Below, one piece after another: positions 25,136 to 35,139 of a DNA stretch of 64,000 nucleotides; the stretch's first letter is position 1; each line of letters starts with the position of its first letter. This DNA is from Pantoea alfalfae (GTDB lineage Bacteria > Pseudomonadota > Gammaproteobacteria > Enterobacterales > Enterobacteriaceae): assembly GCF_019880205.1 (NCBI RefSeq), contig NZ_CP082292.1:3100001-3164000 (forward strand). Direction: 5' to 3'. Below the pieces are notes generated by a model. That model worked only from the letters and a program-made list of their open reading frames with translations. It searched no databases and had not been told where the DNA came from. The translations under genes and the position numbers were made by a program.

Positions 25136-25537
25136 TCAGGCGCTCAGCTTCACCGGTTTCTCATCGAAATCACTGGCCGGGATAAGGTCCAGATCTAACT
25201 CCTTCAGCATCGCCTTCAGGCGGGTATGGAAATTCCGTAAGGTCTCTTCCACGCGCGCCATGTTCTCTTTGCCCTTGATGGTTGCCACCGACCAGTCACC
25301 CTCTTTATCGAACAGACCGATATGGTAGACATAGGTAAAGTGGTCAGCCTGCGCTTCCAGCTCCATCCACCAGCCCCAGAACTCACGAAGTTCCGGTGCC
25401 GGTTTCACATTGACGCAGGCAGCCAGACAGTCGAAGAAGAACCGGGTTTCGTCACATTTCCCATCGCGAATATAAGGCCCAAGCTCGGTAAAACGCTTAA
25501 GCAGGCGACTGCGGGGATGACCACTTGGTAACGTCAT
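25136..25537 (-). CDS. crl: Sigma-S assembly factor Crl
   Basis: A 133-aa protein that binds RpoS and promotes holoenzyme formation, boosting curli and stationary-phase genes. The family residues are present: [14 protein letters not shown], the FFFDCLA segment, [12 protein letters not shown] and [12 protein letters not shown]. It lies between phoE and frsA, as in E. coli. It is a single-gene unit. Confidence 0.95.
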   Translation of the reverse strand: MTLPSGHPRSRLLKRFTELGPYIRDGKCDETRFFFDCLAACVNVKPAPELREFWGWWMELEAQADHFTYVYHIGLFDKEGDWSVATIKGKENMARVEETLRNFHTRLKAMLKELDLDLIPASDFDEKPVKLSA

Positions 25538-25668
25538 GCTGATTCTCCATAGGTTTTGACCGCTATACAGCCCTGATTTCCGGGCGGCCTGATTACGTCA
25601 TAAGCCTTTATAGGGCAGCCCGGAAGAATTCCGCTACTAGTTGTAGCAAATACTGTAAATTTTGCCAG

Positions 25669-26916
25669 TTACCTTTTTAAACGCTTCTCCAGCCAGTCGC
25701 AAATCTCATTCAGCGCTTTATCGAAGCTGGCCATCATCGGCTTCACCGGAATCAGCAACGCTTTGCCGTCAGACGACGAGTTAGCGATCAGCTTGCTCTC
25801 CTCTTCCGGGCTGAAGAGATCGTTCTGCCAGTAGCCCGACAGCATCGGCGTCGGCGTCCGGCGGCCCAGCAATCCCTGAGTTTTAAGCGAATAGCGATTG
25901 AGTTCGGTGCGCAGCGCGCTGTCGGAAGCGGTCGCCATGCCTAACCGGCTGGCCAGCATATCCATGTACATATCCGGGATCTCATCCTGCAACGCCGTCT
26001 GCGTCAGCAGCGCATGCACAATCGGGCCAAGACAGGCGACGCCGCGCAGCCGCTGCGATTCCAGATAGGCCAGCCGCACCGCCACGTTCGCGCCAAAGCG
26101 ATAGCCAAACGCCGCCACGCGGGTGTGGTCAACCCAGGGCACATTTTTCAGATCGCGGAGCACCTGCTGATGCAGAAAACTGGTGTCCTGATTCAGCGTC
26201 CATTTCACCGAGTTACCCACCGACGGCACATCAATGGTCAGCATCGCAATGCCGCGCGGGGCGAGATAGTCATGGAACAGACGGTAATGATCGCTCTGTA
26301 ACGAGTCGAGCGCGCCGCAGAACAGCACGGTGGGATAAGGCGCTTCAACATCCGGCGGTATGTGCAGAAAGCCGCTGACCGGGCTGCCGCCCGTGATGGC
26401 AAACGTCAGGGACTTCAGTTCGCCTGGCAACCGCTGAGTGGCCTCTTCATAGGCGCGGTTGGCCAGCGTCTGTGCCTGGTCAGCCAGCTCATCGCCTTTT
26501 ATATAGGGATAAGCGGCAACGCTATAAAGGTGCGCCGCGTGCAGCCAGTAGTCGCCCGCCTCACTGTCTTCGGTCGCCTCCAGCGCCTTCTGCTGCCAGA
26601 TGCCTGCCTGTCTGCACCATTCAAAATGCCAGTTGCCGCCGCGGAAACCAATCACCGTGTCGAGCAGCATCTCATCAGTATGTTCAACGTTGCTGATGGC
26701 GATACGCGCCAGCACTTCACTGATCTCCTGCGGCGTCAGGCCGCGCCATGTCCACATCAGCTTATTCAGCATGCGATACCAGCCACGCTGGCTATCACCG
26801 TCCAGGGCTGAGTGGACATCCGGGGTAGCGTGATGCTGGCGGCGAACCAGGGAAGAGGTTTCAGGATGCTTAAAGCGCGGCTTGAATAGCTCCTCGCTGA
26901 GATTTTTGCTCGACAT
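25669..26916 (-). CDS. frsA: Alpha/beta-hydrolase FrsA (YafA)
   Basis: A 415-aa protein that begins [21 protein letters not shown], closely matching E. coli FrsA. FrsA binds unphosphorylated EIIA-Glc and has been linked to the respiration/fermentation balance; its enzymatic activity is disputed. The C-terminal alpha/beta-hydrolase fold shows [15 protein letters not shown] and [20 protein letters not shown], where the nucleophile elbow lacks a Ser as in the family. CAGGAG before the ATG at 26916 selects this start over the upstream frame to 26967. Confidence 0.94.
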   Translation of the reverse strand: MSSKNLSEELFKPRFKHPETSSLVRRQHHATPDVHSALDGDSQRGWYRMLNKLMWTWRGLTPQEISEVLARIAISNVEHTDEMLLDTVIGFRGGNWHFEWCRQAGIWQQKALEATEDSEAGDYWLHAAHLYSVAAYPYIKGDELADQAQTLANRAYEEATQRLPGELKSLTFAITGGSPVSGFLHIPPDVEAPYPTVLFCGALDSLQSDHYRLFHDYLAPRGIAMLTIDVPSVGNSVKWTLNQDTSFLHQQVLRDLKNVPWVDHTRVAAFGYRFGANVAVRLAYLESQRLRGVACLGPIVHALLTQTALQDEIPDMYMDMLASRLGMATASDSALRTELNRYSLKTQGLLGRRTPTPMLSGYWQNDLFSPEEESKLIANSSSDGKALLIPVKPMMASFDKALNEICDWLEKRLKR

Positions 26917-27031
26917 ACTCACTTCTCCTGCAACAAAACGGCGATGGCTAAGTGTACTGTACGCCAATTCGGGGTGCGAGGCTCAGAAAGCACAACGCCC
27001 GGAAAACCGGGCGTTGTCTGATGTGTATCAA

Positions 27032-27490
27032 TCAGTTTTTTACAATCGGCGGGATGTAGACCACACCCATATCCCACGGCTGCTCAATCCAGGTATCCTG
27101 CGGAATATCGACGATATAATCATCAACCAGTGAGCGACCAGCCGGTTTCGCGAAAATGGTGCAGAAACGCGCTTTCGGGTACATCTCGCGGATCGCCTGA
27201 GCGGTGCCGCCGGTGTCTACCAGGTCATCGATCACGATAAAGCCTTCACCGTCGCCTTCTGCGCGCTTCAGCACTTTCATTTCGCGCTGATGATCGTGGT
27301 CATAGCTGGAGATGCAGACGGTATCAACGTAGCGGATACCCAGTTCACGTGCCAGCAGCGAAGCCGGTACCAGACCGCCGCGGCTCACCGCGATAATGCC
27401 TGTCCACTGCTCAACAGGCAGCAGGCGCTGGGCCAGTTTACGGGCATGAATCTGAAGCATGTCCCAGGTAACGACGTATTTTTCGCTCAT
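27032..27490 (-). CDS. gpt: Xanthine-guanine phosphoribosyltransferase Gpt
   Basis: A 152-aa type I phosphoribosyltransferase, the same length as E. coli Gpt. It starts [20 protein letters not shown] and carries the PRPP-binding motif [14 protein letters not shown]. It salvages guanine and xanthine to GMP and XMP at the inner face of the membrane. The longer frame to 27574 adds an unrelated N-terminus, so 27490 is preferred. A TATAAT-like -10 occurs on the minus strand at 27555-27560. Confidence 0.95.
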   Translation of the reverse strand: MSEKYVVTWDMLQIHARKLAQRLLPVEQWTGIIAVSRGGLVPASLLARELGIRYVDTVCISSYDHDHQREMKVLKRAEGDGEGFIVIDDLVDTGGTAQAIREMYPKARFCTIFAKPAGRSLVDDYIVDIPQDTWIEQPWDMGVVYIPPIVKN

Positions 27491-27744
27491 AGAATAGAAA
27501 TCCCAGCCAACCGAAGTGGCGTAAAAATGTGCAACGGGGAAAAGGTTGCGCGAGATTATAAGGAGTTGACGCACTAAAAACCAGCATCCGCGCGCTGGTT
27601 GCGGCTTTTTAGCGCGTCTGAGAGCGCACCCGGTAAAAAACAGTGATATTCTCAGGCCTGGCTCGTCAGATTCTCTGACGGCGATTTTTCACTGGAAACT
27701 CGCGATGTCCGGCCTCGCCGGTACACTGACACAGGAGACCTGTC

Positions 27745-29202
27745 GTGTCTGAATTGTCTCAACTCTCTCCACAGCCACTGTGGGATATTTTCGCTAAGAT
27801 CTGCTCGATTCCCCATCCCTCTTTTCACGAAGAAGCGCTGGCGAACTACATCACCGGCTGGGCTAAAGAGCAGGGCTTCTGGTGTGAGCGCGATCAGGTC
27901 GGCAACATCCTGATTCGTAAGCCCGCCACCGCAGGTATGGAAAACCGTACTCCGGTTGCGCTGCAGGCGCATCTGGACATGGTGCCGCAGAAAAATAACG
28001 ACACCGTTCATGACTTCACCAAAGATCCGATTCAGCCCTGGATTGACGGCGAGTGGGTAAAAGCGCGCGGCACCACGCTGGGCGCGGACAACGGCATCGG
28101 TATGGCTTCTGCGCTGGCGGTACTGGCTGACAACAGCCTGACGCATGGCCCGCTGGAAGTGCTGCTGACCATGACCGAAGAGACCGGCATGGATGGCGCT
28201 TTCGGTCTGCAACCCAACTGGCTGCAGGCTGAAATCCTGATCAACACCGACTCCGAAGAAGAAGGTGAGATCTACATGGGTTGTGCAGGCGGTATCGACT
28301 TCGTCTCTACCCTGCCGCTGACCCGTGAAACTGTGCCTGCTGAGTTCCAGACCCTGAAGCTGACGCTGAAAGGACTGCGTGGCGGTCACTCCGGCGCTGA
28401 TATTCATATGGGCCTCGGCAACGCCAACAAACTGCTGGCGCGCTTCCTGGCGGCACACGCGGCTGATCTGGATCTGCGTCTGCTGGCGTTCAGCGGCGGT
28501 ACGCTGCGCAACGCAATTCCGCGTGAAGCCTTTGCCACCGTGGCGGTCGAGAGCCACAAAGCGGATGCGCTGAAATCCGCGGCGGCGCACTTCCTGAGCG
28601 CCATCAAAAACGAGCACGGCATTAAAGAGCCAAACATCGCTCTGGTCACCGAGCCGCTGGCGCATCAGGGTGATGCCCTGAGCACTGACAGCCGCGATCG
28701 CTTCCTGAACCTGCTGAACAGCACGCCAAACGGCGTGATCCGCAATTCAGACGTGGCGAAAGGCGTGGTCGAAACCTCACTGAATATCGGTGTGGTGACG
28801 ATGGAAAACGATCACGCAGAGATCAACTGCCTGATCCGTTCGCTGATCGATACCGGCCGCGATTATGTGGTGCAGATGCTGACCTCGCTGGGCCAACTGG
28901 CTGGCGCGCAGACCAAAGCGAAAGGCGGCTACCCAGGCTGGCAGCCGGATGCGGACTCCGCCATCATGGCGCTGACCCGTCAGACCTATATCGCGCTGTT
29001 TGATAAGACCCCGAACATTCAGGTGATTCACGCCGGTCTGGAGTGTGGTCTGTTCAAAAAGCCTTATCCGGATATGGATATGGTCTCGATTGGGCCGACC
29101 ATCACCGGGCCGCACTCGCCGGATGAGCAGGTTCACATCGAAAGCGTTGGTCTTTACTGGAAACTGCTGACCACCCTGCTGAATGTGGTGCCAGAAAAGT
29201 AA
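27745..29202 (+). CDS. pepD: Aminoacyl-histidine dipeptidase PepD
   Basis: A 485-aa M20-family metallopeptidase that cleaves Xaa-His dipeptides, including carnosine, in the cytosol. The GTG start (27745) gives MSELSQLSPQPLWDIFAKI, as in E. coli. Zinc ligands lie in LQAHLDMVPQK, GADNGIGMAS, MTEETGMDG and NTDSEEEGEIYMG, and the C-terminus has GPTITGPHSPDEQV. It is divergent from gpt and is followed by its own terminator. Confidence 0.96.
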   Translation: MSELSQLSPQPLWDIFAKICSIPHPSFHEEALANYITGWAKEQGFWCERDQVGNILIRKPATAGMENRTPVALQAHLDMVPQKNNDTVHDFTKDPIQPWIDGEWVKARGTTLGADNGIGMASALAVLADNSLTHGPLEVLLTMTEETGMDGAFGLQPNWLQAEILINTDSEEEGEIYMGCAGGIDFVSTLPLTRETVPAEFQTLKLTLKGLRGGHSGADIHMGLGNANKLLARFLAAHAADLDLRLLAFSGGTLRNAIPREAFATVAVESHKADALKSAAAHFLSAIKNEHGIKEPNIALVTEPLAHQGDALSTDSRDRFLNLLNSTPNGVIRNSDVAKGVVETSLNIGVVTMENDHAEINCLIRSLIDTGRDYVVQMLTSLGQLAGAQTKAKGGYPGWQPDADSAIMALTRQTYIALFDKTPNIQVIHAGLECGLFKKPYPDMDMVSIGPTITGPHSPDEQVHIESVGLYWKLLTTLLNVVPEK

Positions 29203-29221
29203 TTCTGTCACAAAAAAAGTC

Positions 29222-29247
29222 AACCAGGCTCCGGCCTGGTTTTTTTA
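29222..29247 (+). terminator. Terminator of pepD
   Basis: AACCAGGC/GCCTGGTT with a TCCG loop, followed by six T residues, 19 bp after the stop. Confidence 0.92.
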
Positions 29248-29462
29248 TGCCTGTCATTCACGCCCAGCATAATCCGCTGCCTTTTCCGCGCTTTACCCCG
29301 CAATTCCGCCACGTTCCCGCGGTTCGCTGGTCACAGCCGCCATTATGTCCGGATGTCTGGATGGCTAATAAGATTTCGTGCTAGCTTATGCGCTTTCGGC
29401 TGTTGCCGCGCCTGAATGTTCAGGAAAAAATGCGGCCAGTGTTTCTTCAGGAGAGTAATGAC

Positions 29463-30968
29463 ATGCCAGGGTTAAACTGCCTTGAGATGCGTAACATCTC
29501 CATCGCTTTTGGCGGGTTTGCCGCGCTATCGTCGGTGGATTTCCGCGGTGACGGCCATTCGGTCCATGCGCTGACCGGCGCGAACGGCGCGGGGAAGTCA
29601 ACGCTGATGGCGATCCTGTCCGGCGCGCACAGCCACTACAGCGGCGAGATCCTGCTGGATGGTGAGCCGGTCTCCATCCGCACGCCGCGTGATGCAAAAC
29701 AGCTGGGTATCCATCTGGTTCAGCAGGAAGTGGATGTCGCCCTGGTGCCGCAGCTCAGCGTGGCGGAAAACATTCTGCTGGATCGGCTGGCAGAGCCAGG
29801 CCACCGCTATCGCTGGGGCGAGATCCGCCGTCAGGCACAGGCCTTGCTGACGCAGCTCGACGTGGTACTGGACGTCAACCGACTGGTGGAGCGCTGCACC
29901 CTGGCGGAAAAACAGCAAATTCTGCTGGCGCGGGCGCTGTCGCACCACTGCCGCTTCCTGATTCTGGATGAACCCACCGCCCCGCTGGATCAGCACGAAA
30001 GCGAGCGGCTGTTTGCCGTGGTGCGTCGTCTGCAGGCCAGTGGGATCGGCGTAGTGTTTATCTCTCACCGCATCCATGAACTAAAAGCCATCTGCGACCA
30101 GCTGACGGTGCTGCGTGATGGCCGCCTGATTGAAACCGGCCCGATGGCGGCGCTGAGCGGCGAACAGATCGTGGAGAAGATGCTGGGCCATCAGCTCACC
30201 GATATCTTCCCGGCCCGCCGTGCACAGCAGGCACAACCACTGCTGCTGGCGGTGGAAGGCCTTCACGATGAACAGCTGCTGCAGGATATCTCGCTAAGGC
30301 TGCACAAAGGCGAAATTCTGGGCATCGCCGGTCTGGCCGGTGCGGGCAAAACCGAACTCTGCAAAGCCCTGTTTGGTGCCAGCAAAAGCCGCGTCAGTCG
30401 CGGGGAACTGCATGGTCAGCCGTGGCAGCCCCGCTCGCCGTACGACTCCGTCAGTCGCCGCATGGCGCTGGTGCCGGAAGAACGGCGCAAAGAGGGGATC
30501 TTTATTGATGAGTCGGTCGCGATGAACCTCAGCGTCAGCGCGGACGACAGCTTTTCGCGCTGGAGCCTGTTCGGGCATCGTCAGGCGTGGCGCTGGGCTG
30601 AGCAGGTTATCCAGCAGTTGCAGGTACGCACCACTGGCCCGGCACAGACACTGCGGCGTCTCTCCGGCGGCAACCAGCAGAAAGTGGCCATTGGCAAATG
30701 GCTGCGCAACAACGCTGATGTGCTGATTTTTGATGAGCCGACCAAAGGCGTGGATATCAAAGCCAAAACCGAGCTGTTCACCCTGATCGATAACCTGGCG
30801 CGCGAAGGGAAAGGCATTATCTACGCGTCGGGGGAATTTTCTGAACTGGTCGGCTTATGCGACCGGATTTGCGTGCTCTGGGATGGACGCATTGTGGCCG
30901 AGCTGGCTGCACGCGACGTGACCGAAGAGACGCTTTTGCTCTATTCCACCGGAGGAACCCCTGCGTGA
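29463..30968 (+). CDS. Sugar ABC transporter, duplicated ATP-binding subunit
   Basis: A 501-aa protein of the RbsA/AraG/MglA type with two nucleotide-binding domains. The first half has Walker A GANGAGKST and Walker B ILDEPTAPLD. The second half has GLAGAGKTE, signature LSGGNQQKVAIGKW and IFDEPTKGVD. In the first half the signature is degenerate (CTLAEKQQILLARAL), typical of this subfamily. GGAG before the ATG at 29463 selects it over the earlier start at 29388. It overlaps the permease gene by 4 nt. It powers import of an unidentified monosaccharide-like substrate. Confidence 0.9.
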   Translation: MPGLNCLEMRNISIAFGGFAALSSVDFRGDGHSVHALTGANGAGKSTLMAILSGAHSHYSGEILLDGEPVSIRTPRDAKQLGIHLVQQEVDVALVPQLSVAENILLDRLAEPGHRYRWGEIRRQAQALLTQLDVVLDVNRLVERCTLAEKQQILLARALSHHCRFLILDEPTAPLDQHESERLFAVVRRLQASGIGVVFISHRIHELKAICDQLTVLRDGRLIETGPMAALSGEQIVEKMLGHQLTDIFPARRAQQAQPLLLAVEGLHDEQLLQDISLRLHKGEILGIAGLAGAGKTELCKALFGASKSRVSRGELHGQPWQPRSPYDSVSRRMALVPEERRKEGIFIDESVAMNLSVSADDSFSRWSLFGHRQAWRWAEQVIQQLQVRTTGPAQTLRRLSGGNQQKVAIGKWLRNNADVLIFDEPTKGVDIKAKTELFTLIDNLAREGKGIIYASGEFSELVGLCDRICVLWDGRIVAELAARDVTEETLLLYSTGGTPA

Positions 30969-31966
30969 GCAGTAAAGAAACCCGCCTGAACCTGACCCCC
31001 TCGCCGTGGCGTCACCAGTTGTTCGACTTTCTCTATAAATGGGGCATGTTGCTTACGGTGGTGCTCCTGATCGCTGCCTTTGGCCTGGCCTCCGACAGCT
31101 TCCTTGAACCCAACAACATCATCAACATTCTGCGCTCGATTGCGATTGTTACGGTGATTGCGATCGGCGTGTCCATCTCCCTGACGGTTGGCGGCTTTGA
31201 TCTGTCGGTCGGCTCGACCGCCTCGCTCGCCAATGCCTTAGTGATTTCGCTGTTTGTCTGGTACGGCTTCGGCACGACCACCGCCATCCTGCTCACCCTG
31301 GCGCTCTGCACCCTGGTCGGGCTGTTTAACGCCTTCCTGATTGTGATCCTGCGCATTCCCGACATGCTGGCGACGCTGGCAACCCTGTTTGTGATTCAGG
31401 GTGTGGCAATGACCTACAGCTTTGGCGGGTCGATCACCGAGAATATGGTGCTGCCGAGCGGTGATATGGCGGAAGGCACCATTCCAGCGACGTTTGGCCT
31501 GCTCGGCCAGGTGCCGACCATCGTCATCATTATGCTGGTGGTGACCGTCGCCGCACAGCTGGCGCTGTCGCTGACTAAACATGGTCGCCGGATGTATGCG
31601 CTGGGCGGTAATCCGGAAGCGGCGCGCCTCTCCGGCATCCGCACCACCCGCTACCGGGTGCTGGCTTATGTGATTGCCTCTCTGCTGGCCGGTCTGGGCG
31701 GCATCCTGCTCGCCTCGCGTATCGGTTCATCGCAGGTCAACGCCGGAAGCGGCTATCTGATGGATGCGGTCGCGGCGGCGTGGATTGGCTTCTCGCTGGC
31801 CGGCTCCGGCAAGCCCAACGCGCTGGGCACGCTGGTTGGCGCGGTCATCCTCGGCGTGCTGCAGAACGGCCTGGTCATGCTCTCTGTGCCCTATTACGCC
31901 ATGGACATTATTAAAGGGCTGGTGCTGGCGTTAGCACTGGCGATCACCTATATCCAGCGCCGCTGA
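30965..31966 (+). CDS. Sugar ABC transporter permease (RbsC-like)
   Basis: A 333-aa inner-membrane permease of the BPD_transp_2 family with 8-10 hydrophobic segments. Signatures include IAIGVSISLTVGGFDLSVGSTASLANAL and ALGGNPEAARLSGI, which contact the ATPase. The GTG start overlaps the ATPase stop (GTGA), and GGAGG lies upstream. The longer frame from 30857 is an overlap artefact. The substrate is defined by the binding protein encoded next. Confidence 0.9.
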   Translation: MSSKETRLNLTPSPWRHQLFDFLYKWGMLLTVVLLIAAFGLASDSFLEPNNIINILRSIAIVTVIAIGVSISLTVGGFDLSVGSTASLANALVISLFVWYGFGTTTAILLTLALCTLVGLFNAFLIVILRIPDMLATLATLFVIQGVAMTYSFGGSITENMVLPSGDMAEGTIPATFGLLGQVPTIVIIMLVVTVAAQLALSLTKHGRRMYALGGNPEAARLSGIRTTRYRVLAYVIASLLAGLGGILLASRIGSSQVNAGSGYLMDAVAAAWIGFSLAGSGKPNALGTLVGAVILGVLQNGLVMLSVPYYAMDIIKGLVLALALAITYIQRR

Positions 31967-31991
31967 GGCGCGTTTACCGGAGTTGATAACA

Positions 31992-33059
31992 ATGCAAAAA
32001 ATAACACTCTCGCTGCTGGCCCTGAGCCTGCTGAACGCCAGCGCCGCCTTCGCAGACATCGTCACCCCGGTGCCTGCGGCAATCGCCAGCCATGACGGCC
32101 CGATTCGCATTGCGGTGATCCGCAATCTCGGCTCCGATGACAACACCACCCAGTTTGTTGCCGGTGCCATTCAGCAGGGTCGCCAGCTGGGCTTTAAAGT
32201 CAGCACCTTTCTCAGCAACGGCGACGATGCGCGCTTCCAGGATTTCGTAAATCAGGCGATCAGCCAGAAATATGACGGCATCGTGCTGTCGCACGGTAAA
32301 GCGCCTTACGCCAGCGGACTGGTGAAGCGTATTGCCGATGCCGGTATCAAACTATCCGTGTTTGATACCCCGGTGGATAATCCGATTCCGGGCGTCACCG
32401 TCACGGCGCAGGATGATGCTTCACTGGCACAGCTGTCGCTCGGCCAGCTTATTCACGATTTCAACGGCAAGGCGAATATCGTCAAGCTGTGGGTCGCCGG
32501 TTTCCCGCCGATGGAGCGCCGTCAGGTGGTGTATGAAAAACTGCTGAAAGAGAATCCGGGCATTCATCAGCTGGAGTCGATTGGCGCAGTGTCGACGGAT
32601 GTTCAGGGCGATACGGCCAACAAGATTGGTGCGATTCTGGCGAAATACCCGAAAGGCAAAATCGACGCGATCTGGGGTGCGTGGGATGCCTTCAGCCAGG
32701 GCGCTTACAAAGCGCTACAGGAGAATGGCCGTACTGAGATCAAGCTCTACAGCATTGATGTCTCGAACCAGGATTTGCAGCTGATGCGCGAGAAAAACAG
32801 CCCGTGGGTGCAGACGGTGGCGGTCGATCCTAAAACCATCGGCGCGGTGAATATGCGTCTGGTCGCGAAGAAGATTGCCGGTGAAGAGACACCAGCGACT
32901 TACCAGTTTAAAGCCGCGTCAATCTCTCAGCAGCAGCTCAACAGTCAGCCTGGCGCGGTGAACGTTGCATCGCTGAACAGGATTATTCCGGGCTGGGGCA
33001 GCAATGAGGATTTCGTTGCCCCGTGGTTTGCGACTCTGGCGGCGAAATATAAGAAGTAA
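31992..33059 (+). CDS. Sugar ABC transporter, periplasmic binding protein
   Basis: A 355-aa protein with a Sec signal peptide (residues 1-21, ending AAFA) and a type I periplasmic binding fold of the Peripla_BP_4/RbsB class (IRIAVIRNLGSDDNTTQFVA; QKYDGIVLSHG; GIKLSVFDTPVDN; IDAIWGAWDAFSQGAYKA). GGAG precedes the ATG at 31992. It closes a three-gene operon (ATPase, permease, binding protein). No regulator or catabolic enzyme is adjacent, so the sugar cannot be named. It ends in a convergent hairpin shared with dinB. Confidence 0.88.
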   Translation: MQKITLSLLALSLLNASAAFADIVTPVPAAIASHDGPIRIAVIRNLGSDDNTTQFVAGAIQQGRQLGFKVSTFLSNGDDARFQDFVNQAISQKYDGIVLSHGKAPYASGLVKRIADAGIKLSVFDTPVDNPIPGVTVTAQDDASLAQLSLGQLIHDFNGKANIVKLWVAGFPPMERRQVVYEKLLKENPGIHQLESIGAVSTDVQGDTANKIGAILAKYPKGKIDAIWGAWDAFSQGAYKALQENGRTEIKLYSIDVSNQDLQLMREKNSPWVQTVAVDPKTIGAVNMRLVAKKIAGEETPATYQFKAASISQQQLNSQPGAVNVASLNRIIPGWGSNEDFVAPWFATLAAKYKK

Positions 33060-33066
33060 TCGGAGG

Positions 33067-33092
33067 TCAGCCTCATCGGGCGGTGAGGCTGA
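33067..33092. terminator. Convergent hairpin between the ABC operon and dinB
   Basis: TCAGCCTCA/TGAGGCTGA is a 9-bp stem with an 8-nt loop in the 36-bp gap between converging genes. The T run is poor on both strands. Confidence 0.6.
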
Positions 33093-33095
33093 TCG

Positions 33096-34151
33096 TTACA
33101 GACCCAGCAGCAGCTGACGCTCCAGCTGGGGATCCACCATGGTGACATGCAGTCCCACCAGCCGCACGCCACGCCCGGCACGACGCTCATCCCAGGTTTT
33201 CCGGGCGATGGCAATCATGTCCTCTTTATTCAGTACCGGCCAGATATGCTCCTGGGTCGTCTGCTGGAAATCGCTGAATTTCAGTTTCACGCCCTGCCGC
33301 GCCACCTGTTTGTCAGGTCGTATCTGCGTCAGCCGGCGATCCAGTTCAGCATAGAGAAAGTCGATAATCTCCAGGCAGGCGTCCCAGTCGCTGATATCTT
33401 CTGCCAGCGTGCGTTCCACCCCCAGCGATTTACGCTCGCGCTCGACGATAACTTCGCGATCGTCAATGCCGTTACTGCGCTCCCACAGCACCCGGCCAAA
33501 CTTTCCAAAGCGCTTCAGCAGCAGCGCTAAATCTGCCTTCTGCACGTCGCCACAGGTGACCAGCCCCATCTCCTCCAGCTTTTTGGCCGAGACCTTGCCG
33601 ACGCCTGGAATTTTCGCCAGCGGCAGGGGCAGCAGAAAACCGGCCATCTCTGGCGGGGTAATCACATACTGTCCGTCCGGCTTATTCAGATCCGAGGCGA
33701 TCTTTGCCAGAAACTTAATCGGCGCGATACCCGCTGACGCGGTAAGCCCGGTTTCACGGTAGATGGTGGCGCGGATCGCCTGCGCCATTAGCGTGGCGGA
33801 GCCGTGACAGTGCGGACTGTCGGTGACATCCAGATAGGCTTCATCGAGGGAGAGCGGTTCGATCAGCGGCGTGTAGCGGGTAAAGATATCGCGAATTTGT
33901 GCGGAGGCTTCTTTATAGGCGTCGAAACGGCCTGGCAGCAGACGCAGATGCGGACATAACTTAAGTGCCATGCCGGTTGGCATGGCACTGCGCACGCCAA
34001 ATTTGCGGGCCGGATAGTTAGCGGTGCTGATCACGCCGCGGCGTTCGCGGCTGCCACCAATAGCGATCGGGATATCGCGCAGCTGGGGATTATCACGCAT
34101 CTCCACCGCGGCATAGAAGCAGTCCATATCGACATGAATGATTTTACGCAT
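33096..34151 (-). CDS. dinB: DNA polymerase IV DinB
   Basis: A 351-aa Y-family translesion polymerase, equal in length to E. coli Pol IV. The catalytic acidic residues lie in [17 protein letters not shown] and [10 protein letters not shown]. The helix-hairpin-helix [15 protein letters not shown] and the C-terminal beta-clamp-binding end QLLLGL are present. GGAGGGGG just upstream of the ATG at 34151 fixes the start. A LexA box lies 14 bp upstream, so SOS induction is expected. Confidence 0.96.
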   Translation of the reverse strand: MRKIIHVDMDCFYAAVEMRDNPQLRDIPIAIGGSRERRGVISTANYPARKFGVRSAMPTGMALKLCPHLRLLPGRFDAYKEASAQIRDIFTRYTPLIEPLSLDEAYLDVTDSPHCHGSATLMAQAIRATIYRETGLTASAGIAPIKFLAKIASDLNKPDGQYVITPPEMAGFLLPLPLAKIPGVGKVSAKKLEEMGLVTCGDVQKADLALLLKRFGKFGRVLWERSNGIDDREVIVERERKSLGVERTLAEDISDWDACLEIIDFLYAELDRRLTQIRPDKQVARQGVKLKFSDFQQTTQEHIWPVLNKEDMIAIARKTWDERRAGRGVRLVGLHVTMVDPQLERQLLLGL

Positions 34152-34164
34152 ACCCCCTCCGGCA

Positions 34165-34180
34165 CTGGATAAGTATACAG
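34165..34180 (-). promoter_or_regulatory. LexA (SOS) box of dinB
   Basis: Read on the minus strand, CTGTATACTTATCCAG has the CTG-N10-CAG form and is close to the E. coli dinB SOS box. It lies 14 bp upstream of the dinB start. Confidence 0.85.
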
Positions 34181-34218
34181 TTGGCAGGGGTAACTGCAAT
34201 ATTTGTCGCGCCCACAAT

Positions 34219-34245
34219 TAAAGTTTACAAATTTGTGGCCGAATA
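34219..34245 (+). promoter_or_regulatory. Sigma-28 (FliA) promoter candidate upstream of yafK
   Basis: TAAAGTTT is an exact match to the FliA -35, followed by 11 bp and GCCGAATA (6 of 8 to GCCGATAA). It points towards yafK/dpaA, whose start is 150 bp away. No flagellar gene is nearby in the window. Confidence 0.5.
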
Positions 34246-34395
34246 TCTTTCAGTAAATCGCGAATCTGGCTGTCGGCGTCTTGCTAAAAAAACAGACAAT
34301 GTTTAATGTTGCGCTGCGGTAGCGGACAGTTCCGATAATGCAAACAAAGACGCACATTTTGCGTCATGTTCTCTTCACCTCAAGGTATACACAGC

Positions 34396-35139
34396 ATGGG
34401 CAAAATCGCACTCCTGTTTGCGATGATTTTACTGCCAGCCCTCAGCATGGCAATGACACCCGAACCCGTCTCAGCGGCACCGGTCAGCAAAGAATTAAAG
34501 AAGCAGTTACTCGGTACCCCGGTCTATATCCAGATTTTCAAGGAAGAACGCACGCTCGAACTCTACGGCAAAATCGGTAATGAATTCCGCCTGCTGGATA
34601 CCTATCGCATCTGTAACTTTTCTGGCGGCCTCGGCCCGAAACGTCGTGAAGGCGATTTCAAAAGCCCGGAAGGTTTTTACAACGTGAAGCTGAATCAGCT
34701 GAAGCCGGACAGCCGGTTTTATCGCGCGATTAATATTGGCTTTCCGAATCAGTACGATCGTAATCAGGGCTATAGCGGCAACTACCTGATGATTCATGGC
34801 GACTGTAAGTCGATTGGCTGCTATGCCATGACCAACGCCTATATGGATGAGATTTTTACTTATGTGAACGCGGCGCTGCGTAACGGCCAGCAGGATGTCA
34901 GCATCAGCATCTATCCGTTCCGCATGACCGACAGCAACATGCAGCGTCACCGCTACTCCAGCGATGCCAGTTTCTGGCAACAGTTGCAGCCGGGCTATGC
35001 GTACTTTGCGAAATATCACCAGCCGCCGATGGTCAATGTCGCCAGCGGGAAATATGTGATGAACAGCAGCCCGGCACCGGTGTTAGCCAGTCCCGAAGCC
35101 GCTTCACGTTCATTCCTGGCGCTCTCCAAGGCAGAATAA
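34396..35139 (+). CDS. dpaA: YafK/DpaA, peptidoglycan-lipoprotein amidase (L,D-transpeptidase fold)
   Basis: A 247-aa periplasmic protein with a signal peptide ([19 protein letters not shown]) and a YkuD-type catalytic domain. The motif [16 protein letters not shown] holds the active-site His and Cys. The E. coli orthologue (YafK, LdtF, DpaA) was reported to release Braun lipoprotein from peptidoglycan. I chose the ATG at 34396 for its normal signal peptide; the frame to 34366 adds MFSSPQGIHS. The 3' end overlaps the converging yafJ gene by 30 bp. A FliA-like promoter lies upstream. Confidence 0.9.
   Translation: MGKIALLFAMILLPALSMAMTPEPVSAAPVSKELKKQLLGTPVYIQIFKEERTLELYGKIGNEFRLLDTYRICNFSGGLGPKRREGDFKSPEGFYNVKLNQLKPDSRFYRAINIGFPNQYDRNQGYSGNYLMIHGDCKSIGCYAMTNAYMDEIFTYVNAALRNGQQDVSISIYPFRMTDSNMQRHRYSSDASFWQQLQPGYAYFAKYHQPPMVNVASGKYVMNSSPAPVLASPEAASRSFLALSKAE

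Noticed and set aside
27652-28665. 337-aa minus-strand frame antisense to pepD
   Set aside because: It is a shadow of the well-supported pepD gene, Arg/Gln-rich in the manner of antisense frames in GC-rich DNA, and lacks a ribosome site.
34331-34338. TCCGATAA near yafK as a second FliA -10
   Set aside because: No -35 resembling TAAAGTTT lies 11 bp upstream; the sequence there is GC-rich.
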